A stretch of DNA of 64,000 nt from contig JACMZG010001914.1 in NCBI GenBank assembly GCA_018340805.1, forward strand, positions 13,331,110-13,395,109. Reading direction: 5' to 3'. The notes beneath the pieces are model-generated. The model did no database searches. It was not told the origin of the DNA and saw only the letters and a list, made by a program, of their open reading frames with translations. This document shows, piece by piece, positions 44,831-56,544 of this stretch (positions within the stretch are counted from its first letter, which is position 1; each line of letters starts with the position of its first letter). Origin of the DNA: Microvelia longipes (taxonomy: Eukaryota; Arthropoda; Insecta; Hemiptera; Veliidae). Both the position numbers and the translations under genes were made by a program.

Positions 44831-45948
44831 ATTCTCTGTTTATCTTGAGCAGCTAATGGTGAAAATAAATTTTTCTTCAAACCTGGAATATACCACACAT
44901 TAGTAAGTGTAAATATACGCTGTTGGCTTTTAACTGTCGAAACTACTTCTATATCTCCAGACCCAACCGCATTAACACACTCACCATTTGCAGTCATCAT
45001 TTTGTGAGGTGTAGAAAACTCTGTGAATGATTTAAATAAGTTTCTTTGAAACGTTACGTGATTTGTGCATCCGTTGTCAACGTAAAATTGTCCTAACTCA
45101 GTTTCATCAGATAGATTTAAGTTTACAGACGTTAATGCTAAATTGTTTACCGACTTACTATTTTCCTTCTTTGGCGGCTTGCCATCTGCTTTCCATTTTT
45201 CACAGTTCCTTATTTTATGCGTATTTTTCTTGCAATACTTGCAGAAGAGTTTTAGTTTAGTAGTAGAAGGTGGTTTTAGTGCAAGTGCTTCACTAGTACT
45301 TGTCACTCCAGCTTCCTTGTTACTTAACGCTCTCTCATACGCACAAAGTTGAACAATCAAATTCTCAATTGTTCTCTCTGACTTGTTCATTAACATCCAA
45401 CTAGATTTGAATGCAAAGAATTCATCTGGAAGAGTCCCAAGGATTTTGCAGATTAGGAACAGCTCAGGTAAATCTGGTGATTTGTCGTCTTTCTTTATCT
45501 CTTTCTTAAGTTCGTCCCAGAGATTTTGAACCTTAGAGACATGACTTGAAATGTCATCTCCGGCATCTCTTTTGTAGCTAAAAAATCGCTCACATAGGTC
45601 ATACGCCTTGTCTTCACAAGATCCATCAAATAGTCTGTGAAGCTCTTGCCAGACTTCTTTGGCTGTTTCGAACCTCATTATTTTCTGCAATGTGGCTTCT
45701 GTCATATTCGTTGTCATTATTATGAGTGCAACACTATCAGCTTTTGAAAATTTTTCCAAGGTTTCTTCGTGCTTCTTGACATCAGCCATTGTTGCAGTAG
45801 TATCAAGCTCTGCTGGCTTGACTAATCTTCCTGAAACAACATCCATGGCTCCTGGTGTTCCTCGAAGTAGAACTGACACCTTGTACTTCCAACTTTGCCA
45901 ATTGTTTTTTCCACTCAAATGACCAACTTGCACTTTTGTAAAATCCAT
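44818..45948 (-). pseudogene. Copia gag and protease region
   Basis: The start at 45948 opens a 376-residue frame with MDFTKVQVGHLSGKNNWQSW. The gag domain covers about residues 1-225. A CCHC zinc knuckle CKYCKKNTHKIRNC lies near residue 240. The aspartic protease site reads DNGCTNHV near residue 295, where copia proteins normally have D-S-G. The frame is lost near 44835, where the pre-integrase part continues one frame over. Confidence 0.88.
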
Positions 45949-46065
45949 TTCAATTTGTTGATTTTTTTTTTCTCAAGATTTTGAAAATATTGACAGAATT
46001 TTTACAGCCAAAAATTTGTAGGGAAAATTTTCAAGTTTGAATTTCTAACTCGCACCGAAAGTGAA

Positions 46066-46079
46066 CTGGGCCCATAACC
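46066..46079 (-). promoter_or_regulatory. Copia primer-binding site
   Basis: Minus strand GGTTATGGGCCCAG directly after the 5' LTR. This is the sequence used in Drosophila copia to prime with an internal part of initiator tRNA-Met. Confidence 0.9.
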
Positions 46080-46236
46080 AATTAAAGTACCCCTAGAATT
46101 AGAACAAATATTTAACTAAACGAACACTATGTATTGGGACAAAGTTAACACACAATTAATAATCTATCACTCCTAAAATCAGACTGACTTAATATGTCAT
46201 ATACATGACATATTTATCATTAAATGTACCTCAACA
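46080..46236 (-). repeat. Copia 5' LTR
   Basis: About 98-99 per cent identical to the other LTR. The primer-binding site begins immediately after it. Confidence 0.93.
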
Positions 46237-46295
46237 TTAACAAGTTAGGTAAGAGCTTGTATATTTGACTCGCTAATATACGAGTTACCCTTAAA

Positions 46296-46530
46296 AATAC
46301 GGGCCCGTAGCCGCTACGCGCTACGCGGCCTCGGCGCTTCGCGCCTCGTCCGCTCCGCGGCGTCGGCCCGCCGGGCCGCTTCGCGGCCCGGGGGCCTCCC
46401 TGTAGCCGCTTTGCGCCACATTGTTGTTGTTTGTTTTGTGTTGTTTCATTATTGTCTTTTTTACATGGCATTTTGCCATGATCTAGCGAATTTTCACAGC
46501 CTCTCCACACAGGCCCCGCTTCGCGGGCCT
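46296..46530. repeat. GC-rich mini-hairpin array, left end
   Basis: GCTTCGC occurs at 46336, 46378 and 46518. It is set in palindromes such as GGCGCTTCGCGCC, GGGCCGCTTCGCGGCCC and GGCCCCGCTTCGCGGGCC. Variants have TCC or TAC loops. Confidence 0.9.
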
Positions 46531-46659
46531 GATAGGCTTTCTCACAAATTTTATTTTACTAATTAAGATTTTATTAATACTCTATTATTAATAGTATGCT
46601 ATAATATTAAAGTAAGAACATTATAAACAAAAATATATTATTCATGATTTTTGTTTTTA

Positions 46660-46985
46660 AATAAAAATACCGTTTCCGTCACTAAAGATTGTCTGATTGA
46701 GCTGAAACCGTCGCAATGGTTTTAGAATGACTTCGACCATATAAAGACAACTTTTAACACTTACTTACATTTATGATTGTTATAAAATTTAAAGAAAAAT
46801 GTCATTTTTTTTTGTAAACAAATTGTTTATTTGAGTAAAATCTTTAACGTTGAAAAAAATATATTCATGATTATTTAAAAATAAAAAAACCGTTTGCGTC
46901 ACTTAGGATTGTCCGATTGAGCCTGAAACTGGTCGCATTCGTTTTAGAATAACTTCGACCATATAAAGACTACTTCGAGGTTCTT
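46660..46985. repeat. Two-copy direct repeat, about 205 bp apart
   Basis: CCGTTTCCGTCACT, GATTGTCTGATTGAGC, and GTTTTAGAATGACTTCGACC recur at 46870-46985. A complementary copy is at 48665-48735. Confidence 0.8.
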
Positions 46986-47473
46986 CCTCTTTACGGGCTG
47001 CTTAGCTCGGCGTGGTTCATGGAAGCCATTTTTGCCCATCTCTCTGGGACAGTAGGCTTACCATGATGGAGCAAGAGGTAGAGGTCTCTCTTTTATACTT
47101 ATCCCCACCCTCTAACACTACTGAACCCACAGATATCGTACGAGTCTTTGACCTAGACGTATACATATATACAAGATTATATATATATGTATACCAATGG
47201 CCATTTGTGATGGTTCGATTGAGCTGAAATTGGTCTTAATCGATTCAGCTAGCCGTCTACCTAAATACTAGATACCTTGTTTTTAAAGCCATTTTAAGTT
47301 TCAAAAAAAAAATTTTTTTATCATGACGTCATATCTTTGGTTGATGACGTCATAATGTTTTTATAAACAATAGGCCTCGTAACCTCCACAACATCTCGCG
47401 ATTTGCAAAGTTTCGTTTCAATTTGAGAACGCCTTCGAGAGTTATCGTTCGCCATACGAAAGGGTAGAAACTC

Positions 47474-47480
<7 letters not shown>

Positions 47481-47559
<79 letters not shown>

Positions 47560-47582
47560 ATATATATACATATATATATATA
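47481..47582. repeat. (TA)n microsatellite in left arm
   Basis: A TA run matched by another at the mirror position 48081-48164. Confidence 0.95.
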
Positions 47583-48080
47583 AACTTTTTTCGGACTTAT
47601 ATTTTTGTTATCAGGAAGCCAATAGGAACCGATTCCACTCACTCCCACCCTCAACTTCCGTCATCCGAACAACCTCATAAGCGTCATTTTCATTATGAAA
47701 ATTCGCTAAAAGAAATATTGCACTTTAAACATTTTTGTAATTATGCTCATTTTGCACGGTTTATTAAATAGGGGCTTATTAAATAGTTTATTGAACAGGG
47801 GCTTATTAAATAGTTTAATAAATATGTACTCTTTTTATTATGACAAAAACTTACATTTCTAGAAATTAATGACATATCGTGGTATTTAATTATGATTGTT
47901 TTTAATATATGCAAAGATGTCAATAGAGGCTTATTCTTCTAGCTAACGGATTCTTTTAGCGAATTTTCATTATGAAAATGACGCTTATGAGGTTGTTCGG
48001 ATGACGGAAGTTGAGGGTGGGAGTGAGTGGAATCGGTTCCTATTGGCTTCCTGATAACAAAATATATGCCCGAAAAAAGT

Positions 48081-48103
48081 TTATATATATATGTATATAT
48101 ATA

Positions 48104-48159
<56 letters not shown>

Positions 48160-48164
48160 GTATG
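48081..48164. repeat. (TA)n microsatellite in right arm
   Basis: Mirror partner of 47481-47582. Confidence 0.95.
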
Positions 48165-49109
48165 TAAGAGTTTCTACCCTTTCGTATGGCGAACGATAAC
48201 TCTCGAAGGCGTTGTCAAATTGAAACGAAACTTTGCAAATCGCGAGATGTTGTGGAGGTTACGAGGCCTATTGTTTATAAAAACATTAGTCATCAACCAA
48301 AGTTATGACGTCATGAAAAAAAATTTTTTTTTGAAACTTGAAATGGCTTTAAAACAAGGTATTTCGTGTTTAGGTAGACGGCTAGCTGAATCGATTAAGA
48401 CCAACTTCAGCTCAATCGAACCATCACAAATGGCGCAAAACAGTATACATATATATAATGTTGTATATATGTATACGTCTAGGTCAAAGACTTGTACGAT
48501 ATCTGTTAGGTTTAGTAGTGTTAGAGGGTGGGGATATCGTATAAAAGATGGACCTCTACCTCTTGCTCCATCCTGGTAAGCCTGCTGTCCCAGAGAGACA
48601 GGACAAAAATGGCTTCCACTAAACCACGCCGAGCAAAGCAGGCCCGTAAAGCGGAAGAACCTCGAAGTAGTCTTTATATGGTCGAAGTCATTCTAAAACG
48701 ATTGCGACCGGTTTCAGCTCAATCAGACAATCCTAAGATAGATGGTTCACTCCCGAGTGTAGTAGGAACACTCAATTGACAAGTATGTGTTTATGATTTA
48801 AGTTGGGGGCCTCATCACCGGAGTCTTGAATAGCGCTAGTAGTAAAAATATATTTGCTCTATTCTCTAGTAGATTGTGCTGTAGTATTTTTTTAAAAACA
48901 AACAGTTGCCAATCGTTTAGTAAAATAAAATAAAAGTAAACAAAGATCTATGGTATGCTGTAGTATTCGCGATGTATTTTTGTTTAATAAAACTTGGGGG
49001 CCTCATCACGCAAAGCAGCACCATCGTTTTCTTAAAAAAATAACAATAATTCATTTTTAGTTTTTTAGACTTAACATTTAAATTTGCTATCTGAGTATAA
49101 CATCTCGGG

Positions 49110-49395
49110 TTGGCGCTAAGTAAAGGAAAACGGATAAGTAAAGGAAACTAACAAAAATTGAAACTCTGACATTAGAGGTTCAAATCCAAGGGGGGACGAC
49201 AGAATGGGGTGAAGTAAGAGTGAGAAATTTATTTTTTTCACTTTTTACCAATTTATACGAAATTCTTATAGAGCTTTCTTGGGATCACTCATCCATCGAC
49301 TCCTCATGATTCTAGCGCTGAAAAGCGGATGGAAAGACTTGATTACCCTCAACAGCTCGTTGTTTGGTTGAATAAAAATAAATAAATAAAGTGTC
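49110..49395 (+). repeat. Possible SINE inserted in the right arm
   Basis: A B-box-like GAGGTTCAAATCC near 49169 and an AATAAATAAATAAA tail near 49380 bound a 230-bp body. No A box or target duplication is clear. Confidence 0.4.
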
Positions 49396-49679
49396 AGAAA
49401 TAAAAATATGTGACAGTTTCACGCTGTCACCACTAGACTGTACTACTTGAGCCTCCTGCATCCCATCAACTATTTTTTATAAAATCTTTGAGTGAGCCAT
49501 CTATGTTAATATTGTTTATCTATGATCCTAAGTGACGGAAACGGTATTTTTATTTAAAAACATAAATCATGAATATATTTTTGTTTATAATGCTTGTTAG
49601 TTTTAATATTATAGCATACTATTAATAATAAAGTATTAATAACATCTTAATTAGTAAAATCAAATTTGTGACAAAGCCT

Positions 49680-49924
49680 CTCAGGCCCGCGAAGCGGGCC
49701 TGTGTGGAGAGGCTGTGAAAATTCGCTAGGTACATGGCAAAATGCCATGTAACAAGAACAATAATGAAACAACACATCATAAAAAACAACAACAATGTGG
49801 CCGCGAAGCGGCCACAGGGAGGCCCCCGGGCCGCGAAGCGGCCCGATGGGCCGACGCCGCGGAGCGGACGAGGCGCGAAGCGCCGAGGCCGCGTAGCGGC
49901 TACGGGCCGAAGGCCCGTATTTAT
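49680..49924. repeat. GC-rich mini-hairpin array, right end
   Basis: GCGAAGC occurs at 49689, 49803, 49833 and 49875. Related stems are GCCGCGGAGCGG, GGCCGCGTAGCGGC and ACGGGCCGAAGGCCCGT. It is the complement of the left-end array. Confidence 0.92.
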
Positions 49925-50461
49925 CTAGAAACTGTTTACTACTAAGAATTACGTGAAATGTTTATTAAAATTAAAGGAATGATCGTAATTAAAATTTTTA
50001 TGCCATTTTATATTTAATTAATTAGCCAATTCAGATGGCAAAAGCAGGTTTGTTGTTTTGAATTTACGTTATAGAAGTTAATTCCTTCTTAAAGTTGAAG
50101 TACTTGAACTTACTAACTCCACTTAAGGATATAGTTTATCCAATTAAGCAGTGACATTCCTGCAAGTAAACCAGTTACTTATGACTTACGTGATCTAGAT
50201 TATGTGCTTTGATTCTGTAATATTTTTATTCTTAATATATTTAAACCCTAAAAGCATTCTTCTTTCTGAAAAGGTTTATTTTAAACGAGATATCATCTTA
50301 TTTGTCTTCTTTTTCGTTATTATCTTCGGTTTCAATCGGACATACATATTATAATACTAGAGCCCTATTCGTGGAATTTTGATAGAACGGGAAATTAACT
50401 TATACTGTATAACGTTTAAAACACAAAAGAAAACACAAAAAATGTACGGGAAACCGAAAAT

Positions 50462-50600
50462 GATTTCTATAATCTTAACTCACTCTTGGAGGAGGTTTCA
50501 ATGAGGTTACACATAGCCTCTGAGAACTCCAAAATTATGTTTCAGGCCTCTCAATGTATTGAGATAGGCTATGCCCTCTCTAGTATATATCTCTATGTCA
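50462..50600. repeat. Right half of the CATAGAGATATA TIR element
   Basis: Contains ATCTTAACTCACTCTTGGAG, AATGAGGTTACACATAGCC and the end CTCTAGTATATATCTCTATG. Confidence 0.8.
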
Positions 50601-51703
50601 ACGGTAGATCTAAACCTTATGAAATTCTGACTTATAAATTTGGAAGGGACACCTAGGTATCTAAAAAGGAAAATATGTCATTTGGCAATTGTTCGAATTA
50701 TTATTGATTAACCTTAATCTTTTCCCGCTTATAATAGTATGTTATATGTTCCACTCTGGTTCATATCGTGTCTCTGGTTCATAACTTAACTCATTAGTTC
50801 GTCGACAGAGCTTGAACTTAACTCTGCCCTTTACTCTTAACTCCCAAAAAAAGTAAAGAATCTACTTGAGACGAGCTGTGTTTTTTCACCGCATGCTGGC
50901 ATGTAAAACAGCGATGTCACTAAGTTTCATAAACCTTGATAGTTTCCAGGATTTCAATATGAATGCATTTCACCTCATATTCTTCAGAACTGAAAGTGAA
51001 GAAGTAAGTTCGGGTTCTATCAGTGCTATATTGAAATAAACTTACAAAACAATATGTGAGACATAACTTTTACAGTGTACGCTGAACCTTTTTTAGAGAA
51101 GCTAAACTTTTCAAATCCAGCGTCCGTAACATTCTCCTGTAAGAGCCTACCATGTGATTTTAACCTAAAACTTAAATTTTTGTATAGCTGTATTTGGTAT
51201 TACTAGATGTCATTGCAGATACCACTGGTAGTTTGTTTCAATCATACAAATAATCTCGAGCCATCAATAATATTGATTTTTAGAACTGTTCCTTTAATGT
51301 TTTAGTGTCTCTGGCCACCTAGATTAAAACCCCAGATTAAAACAAACCACAAATTTTTAACAAAAGAGAGTTTTCACAAAATAAGATGTGAATAGAATAT
51401 TGCAAGTGAAGTATTAAACCAAGTATAGTATTATTTGCAAGTATAGTATAGTATTACTTGTAAGTGAAGTATTGACCAAGAGTATAGTATTAGTACTGTA
51501 TACTCCTTGATTTAACCTTTAAAGTGTTTATAATTAACAGGCCTTATGAAAAGACTCATACGGTCTCTTCGTTGTTAAGGAAATGTCATACTGTCACTGT
51601 AATTAAGATTTGTGACTCTCCTCAGTTTGTTCTGACTAATGTTGGCATTTCATCAAGTTCTACCAGACCGCTAAAACATTCGATATGTAAAGCTATGTAA
51701 ACA
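50601..51703. other. DNA without recognised gene
   Basis: Includes a short AGTATAGTATTA-type repeat near 51420-51500. No coding or RNA feature is supported. Confidence 0.4.
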
Positions 51704-52010
51704 CAAAAGGCTTTTGGCCTATTAGACGCTCTGAGGTCCCTGTGCTTCGCACCTCGGCCCCTACGCGGCGCCGCGCCTTCCTGTGGCCGCTTTGCGGGCA
51801 AATGTTTGTTGTGATTTATTTTTTTCTTCATATTACTGGTTTAAGTGGAATAGTGCCTCGATACAAGCGAATTTTTAAATTTATTAGTCAAAAAACGTGA
51901 TTTGTTTACAATATCTCAATCAATTACATAATATTTTGTTTGACTTATATATGTCAATCAATAAAACCGGAATCAATGCTGATAATACAATAAAACTTCG
52001 TATAGTTTGT
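51704..52010. repeat. Fold-back family end with GC hairpins, left-facing
   Basis: GC-rich array (AAAAGGCTTTTGGCC, GCTTCGC at 51744, CTACGCGGCGCC), then CATATTACTGGTTTAAG, GATACAAGCGAATTTT and AAAAACGTGATTTGTTTAC. It is the inverted counterpart of 59880-60158. Confidence 0.8.
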
Positions 52011-52284
52011 GAACTGTGCATAGTAGTGCATGTGTAAAAATTTACAATATAAAGATTTACATTATAGTGTAAAAAAAACTAAATGAGGATTTCTGATTTT
52101 TTAATCAATTTGTGGGGGTCATTTTTGTGGGTTAATGACGTCAAACATATTTCATAAACAATAGAATTTGGGTCATTAACTTGGTTAATTTTAGTACCAA
52201 GTTTTATTTCGATCCAAGAAAGCGTTCGAAAGTTATCGTGTCCCATAGTCTAGGACACAAAAATCTTGTACATTCACAAATACA

Positions 52285-52313
52285 TACATACATACATACA
52301 TACATATAATAAA

Positions 52314-52370
<57 letters not shown>
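52285..52370. repeat. (CATA)n and (TA)n microsatellite
   Basis: ACATACATACAT units, then a TA run. Confidence 0.95.
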
Positions 52371-52444
52371 TGAAAACACGGTGTATTTTGTAATTTTATT
52401 TAGCTATTTAATAAATTAATTGTTAGGCAAAATTAAATATCCTA

Positions 52445-52535
52445 CGGATAAAAATTCTAGAGGTCCAAACCTGTATCGAACCTGGACTGTCTGGGGAGCA
52501 GGCTTTTGTGCTAAACGTACACTATTGTAACTTTA
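52445..52535 (-). repeat. tRNA-like SINE fragment
   Basis: The B-box-like CCAGGTTCGATACAG (52471-52485) is followed by GGACCTCTAGAATTTTTAT, the same tail as the SINE at 56219-56462. Confidence 0.6.
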
Positions 52536-52601
52536 AAATACTTGTGATTTGGCCCTGGGACACTCCTCAATTTATATACTTTGATTCATATCTTTCGATT
52601 A

Positions 52602-54751
52602 GGGCCATTCCATGCAGAATCAGCCAATTTTGTGCGGTCAAAATTTAAAAGTGAATGATACTTTATCTATTTATTGTCTTTTGCTTATTCTAAAAGGAAA
52701 TGGTCGAATTTTCTCAATATCTTAATCCGTTTCCTGACAGTGCTTGTTTGTTTCTTGAAAAATGTCATTTTTTTCAATTTTTTGATAAATTTTAAAATAA
52801 CTGTAACTTGTTTATTAGTTGAGATAATTGAATGAAAAAAACAGCTGTTGTAACAGGAAAGACTATATTTTTAACTAATACCTGGATTTTGTTTTGGGTG
52901 TGAAGCGTGCAAAGCTTATTTTTAACCTAAAAATGCATAAAAATAGGCAAATTTTGGCCAATTTTTATGGGAAAAAATATATGAAATAGTAATGACACAA
53001 TCTTGATATTTTTACAGTGATGACCCCAAAGAGTGCCCTTAACATAAATATTATTAGGTTTTAATATTTACAGCCCTTCATGATTTTTAAGTGTGCCGGA
53101 AGTAGTATGTTTTCAATTTTTGCCCTATTTTGACAAGCTTAACTCTGATGGGGCTACTTTTAAAAATCTGATATTTTTACATTAAAACACTGCATACTAG
53201 TGCTCAATGCTCAAAAAGTTTCAAGGATGTGATATCTCTTATTTTAGAGAAATTGGTATTTATATATACATACTTTTATATGTATAATCATATACTAGGG
53301 AGATTTATCACTGTTTAATGATGTGGGTATTCTAACACCGATATGCCTTTATGAATTTTGTTCCAACTCAATTAAAGGGAAAAAGGTATGCGAATGTAAA
53401 AAATATCAGGGAATCAGAGACATGCACTGCATAGTTCCTGAAGGAAGCAATAAATTGATATTTAATAGAACTTCATTATCTAGGTACGAAATCCAGCATT
53501 TATTTTTGTTAAATTACATTTATTTTTTCTTATTTTTATCTTTTAATTGTCAACCTTCATTTCATACATGAAGTATCACTTCTATAAATTTCTTTAATAT
53601 TAAGAATAAGTAGAAATTGACCCTTCGTCAGTTTAAAATAACATACTATCATTTTGAGATGTGCTAAGTCCTAACATGGTTATTAAAACATTGAATAAGC
53701 AGACCAATTTGTGTCAGATCAGTTTTCACACATACGATACTGTATGTATGAAGCCATCTCATACGCAAAATTATCAGTTAAAATTCGCTAAATACGATAT
53801 ACTGCTATGAAATAAGTTAGCTACAATAGCTGTGAATAAGTTATTTAATAACTCCAACAAATAAAAACAGTTTATTTAAATTTAATTTTCTTATACTATA
53901 TGAGAGCAATATAATTTTTTGAGGGGGCTAATTTCAACCAGCTGGAGGAAGGGTTAAGCCCCCTAGCTCCTCCCTAGAATTGCGTATAGCGATAATATAA
54001 GGATTTAAAATAAGTCGTACTTTCCTCATAAATAGTGATAAATCTCCCTATTATATATGATTATACATATAAAAGTATGTATATATAAATAGCAATTTCT
54101 CTAAAATAAGAGATATCACATCCTTGAAACTTTTTTGAGCATTGAGCACTAGTATGCAGTGTTTTTAATGTAAAAATATCAGATTTTTAAAAGTTGCCCC
54201 ATCAGAGTTATAGCTTTGTCAAAATAGGGCAAAAATTGAAAACATACTACTTCCGGCACACTTAAAAATCATGAAGGGCTGTAAATATTAAAACCTAATA
54301 ATATTTATGTTAAGGGCACTCTTTGGGGTCATCACTGTAAAAATATCAAGATTGTGTCATTACTATTTCATATATTTTTTCCCCATAAAAATTGGCCAAA
54401 ATTGCCTATTTTTTATGCATTTTTAGGTTAAAAATAAGCTTTGCACGCTTCCACACCCAAAACAAAATCCAGTATTAGTTAAAAATATAGTCTTTCCTGG
54501 TTACAAACAGCTGTTTTTTCATTCAATTATCTCAACTAATAAACAAGTTACAGTTATTTAAAATTTATCAAAAAAATGAAAAAAATGACATTTTTCAAGA
54601 AACAAACACGCACTGTCAGGAAACGGATTAAGATATTGAGAAAATTCGACCATTTCCTTTTAGAATAAGCAAAAGACAATAAATAGATAAAGTATCATTC
54701 ACTTTTAAATTTTGACCGCACAAAATTGGCTGATTCTGCATGGAATGACCC
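52602..54751. mobile_element. 2.15-kb element with about 710-bp TIRs
   Basis: The ends are GGGCCATTCCATGCAGAATC and GGGTCATTCCATGCAGAATC (inverted). The left arm is 52602-53312 and the right arm 54034-54751, highly similar with small indels. The only interior frame, 53323-53571, includes CEFCSNSIKG-like Cys-rich text (ICLYEFCSNSIKGKKVCEC) but no known transposase motif. No clear target duplication was found. The superfamily is unassigned. Confidence 0.85.
53323..53571 (+). CDS. Small Cys-containing frame inside the long-TIR element
   Basis: 82 residues. Residues 6-58 have cysteines spaced C-x4-C and C-x-C plus a later Cys (CECKKYQGIRDMHCIVPEG), and the C-terminus becomes hydrophobic and AT-driven. 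It could be a remnant of the element's transposase or chance. Not recognised. Confidence 0.25.
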   Translation: MGILTPICLYEFCSNSIKGKKVCECKKYQGIRDMHCIVPEGSNKLIFNRTSLSRYEIQHLFLLNYIYFFLFLSFNCQPSFHT

Positions 54752-55256
54752 GATACTTATATTAAAATCAGAGCACACCTTATATAAACATTTCTTTAAT
54801 ATATTCATCAGCTGTATTTTGTTGATTTTTATAATAAGCAATAAAAATGCAGCAGAATGGTTTATATTAATGTGAACGCAGTGTAATAAATTACATAAAA
54901 AATGTAGCAAGCTGGAACAGTTTCAAGATCATGACATTTGACTTATGCGGAGGTTGATCAACCTGTAAGATAACTTTAGTTCCATCATGACAAGGTTGTT
55001 TCCAGACTGGAGACTAATTTTAGCACCGGAATGTTTTGCCAAGATTTAACTTTTAGTTAGGTTGCATGGTGTCATCTATGGCCCATTACGTTTAATTTAG
55101 CACCAAGTCGAATATTAGAAGTTTGAAATCGTAAACATTTGTGGAGTTCAAGTTAATGCTGATGGAGGAAGATAAAGAAGAATGCATTCTTTTCTCAACC
55201 CTCCCCCCCCGCGCTTATCTAAACTTATTTATGAATTATGGTCACATGGTTGCTAA

Positions 55257-55570
55257 CATAGAGGTATTATTACTAGAGATTCCCTATATGTTAAATTGTG
55301 ACACAATGACAAAGTAACCTGACCACCTTTTCTTATAAATAAAATCAAATAATCAGTACAAAATTACAGTAGCCTCTATAGCAAAACGTTAAAAATACAG
55401 ATCAAAACACAAACAATGATCGGGAAACCGGAATCAATTGATTTATTATAACCTTTAATTACTCTCGAAGAGGTTTCAATGCGGTTACACAGAGTCCCTG
55501 AGAGCCCCAAAAAGATGTTTCAGGTCTCTTAATGTATTGAGATAGGCCTCCTCTAGTATATATCTCTATG
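55257..55570. mobile_element. CATAGAGATATA TIR element with 8-bp target duplication
   Basis: 314 bp, from CATAGAGGTATTATTACTAG to CTCTAGTATATATCTCTATG. It is flanked by GTTGCTAA (55249-55256) and GTTGCTAT (55571-55578). An 8-bp duplication fits hAT or P superfamilies; the terminal sequence does not decide which. Confidence 0.85.
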
Positions 55571-55589
55571 GTTGCTATTCTAAATCGGT

Positions 55590-55940
55590 TTGTCATATTA
55601 CTAGTTTATATAAGTGGCATACTACCACGATATAAACGAATTCCCTATTGTACTGTATTAGGGAATACAGTGTATTTACATTCATGAATGTAAATTTGTC
55701 ATTTGTTTACATTATGTTATATATGTTAATTGATTTAATCTGAACTAGTAGTGCATAAAATTTCAGCTTGATCCGACAATTTTTGAAGTTTTGTTATTTT
55801 TTTGAGTCATTATTGTGGGTTAATGATGTCACGCATATTACATAAGCAGTAGGGTTCGGGACATTTATTAGATCAATTTTTGTACCAAGTTTCTTTTCGA
55901 TCCGATAATGGTTCGAATTATCGTTTATATTTATATATAT
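55590..55940. repeat. Internal fold-back family sequence
   Basis: Shares CATATTACTAGTTTATA, GGCATACTACCACGATA, TTTGTTTACATTATGTTATA and the GGGTTAATGATGTCACGCAT block with 51826-52260 and 58290-58600. Confidence 0.7.
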
Positions 55941-56218
55941 AGTAGTGATAGTAATATGGGGGAGTGGTAGTAACTACCACTCCATAAGATAGTGTTCTAC
56001 TCCTTTTAATTTCAAGTATATATTTCATTTAATCTAGACAGAAAAGCCGTGGATTTCTATGGTTCCTCTCATGCTTTTGTCAAGCAATCATACATATTTT
56101 CACTGTATCTTATAGTCTAGTGAAAACTAGGAACAACACGTGCTCTCAATGTTAAACCAAACCTCCACACACTCTAAACTACAAGGCACAAACAGTATAG
56201 TATTATAATGAATCTACA

Positions 56219-56462
56219 ATGAGGGTCCTAAATTTTGCCTATACCCAGTTTCATTTAGGGCAAGGGATCTTTAACGAGTACCTGACAACGCACAGGCTCG
56301 AGACCACCAGCTTTACGTCCCTTCTGAAGGACATGGTACGCAGAATTTTTATCCCTCTCATAAAAATCCTAGAGGCCCGTGCTGGGATTGAACCCATGAC
56401 TAAAGTCCATTCATTCTGTGTATTGGCCGCGTACCTTAACTACTACACCACGGGTGACCCTG
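56219..56462 (-). mobile_element. tRNA-derived SINE
   Basis: On the minus strand there is an A box TGGTGTAGTAGTTAAGGTACG (complement of 56430-56450) and a B box GGGTTCAATCCC (complement of 56384-56395). The tail CCTCTAGGATTTTTATGAG follows, then a body with CCTTCAGAAGGGACGTAAAG and CTCGTTAAAGATCCC. The body resembles the conserved central domains shared among animal SINEs (inference). Confidence 0.75.
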
Positions 56463-56544
56463 ATATTCATATATAATTTAAGTTTTCAAAATTTAACCGA
56501 CAGGACCTTTGTGGTAATAATAAATCTATTCAACTGACAGAACA

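Larger units (their letters stand above)
41736..46236 (-). mobile_element. Copia-type LTR retrotransposon, recent but frameshifted
   Basis: A 4.5-kb element on the minus strand: 158- and 157-bp LTRs, 5-bp target duplication TTAAC (41731-41735 and 46237-46241), a copia-type primer-binding site and a purine tract. Between the LTRs the gag, protease, integrase, reverse transcriptase and RNase H regions lie in the copia order. The LTRs differ at two bases and one indel, so insertion was recent, but the coding region has at least four frameshifts and a small internal duplication. Confidence 0.95.
46296..49924. mobile_element. 3.6-kb fold-back element with GC-rich hairpin ends
   Basis: The left arm 46296-47715 is the complement of 47953-49924, except for extra DNA at about 48750-49510 in the right arm. 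The outer 200 bp of each arm is very GC-rich in AT-rich surroundings. The inner arms share GTTTTAGAATGACTTCGACC, AGCAAGAGGTAGAG and TTTTCATTATGAAAATGACG. No transposase is present. Confidence 0.85.

Noticed and set aside
46220..46510. Frames with GPRAAKRPGGPTPRSGRG-like text (also 49734-49945)
   Set aside because: They arise from the GC-rich hairpin arrays read in several frames; both strands and mirrored copies give equally long frames.
48528..48779. Frame MASTKPRRAKQARKAEEPRS in the right arm of the fold-back element
   Set aside because: The mirrored left-arm sequence does not keep the frame, so it is not under coding constraint.
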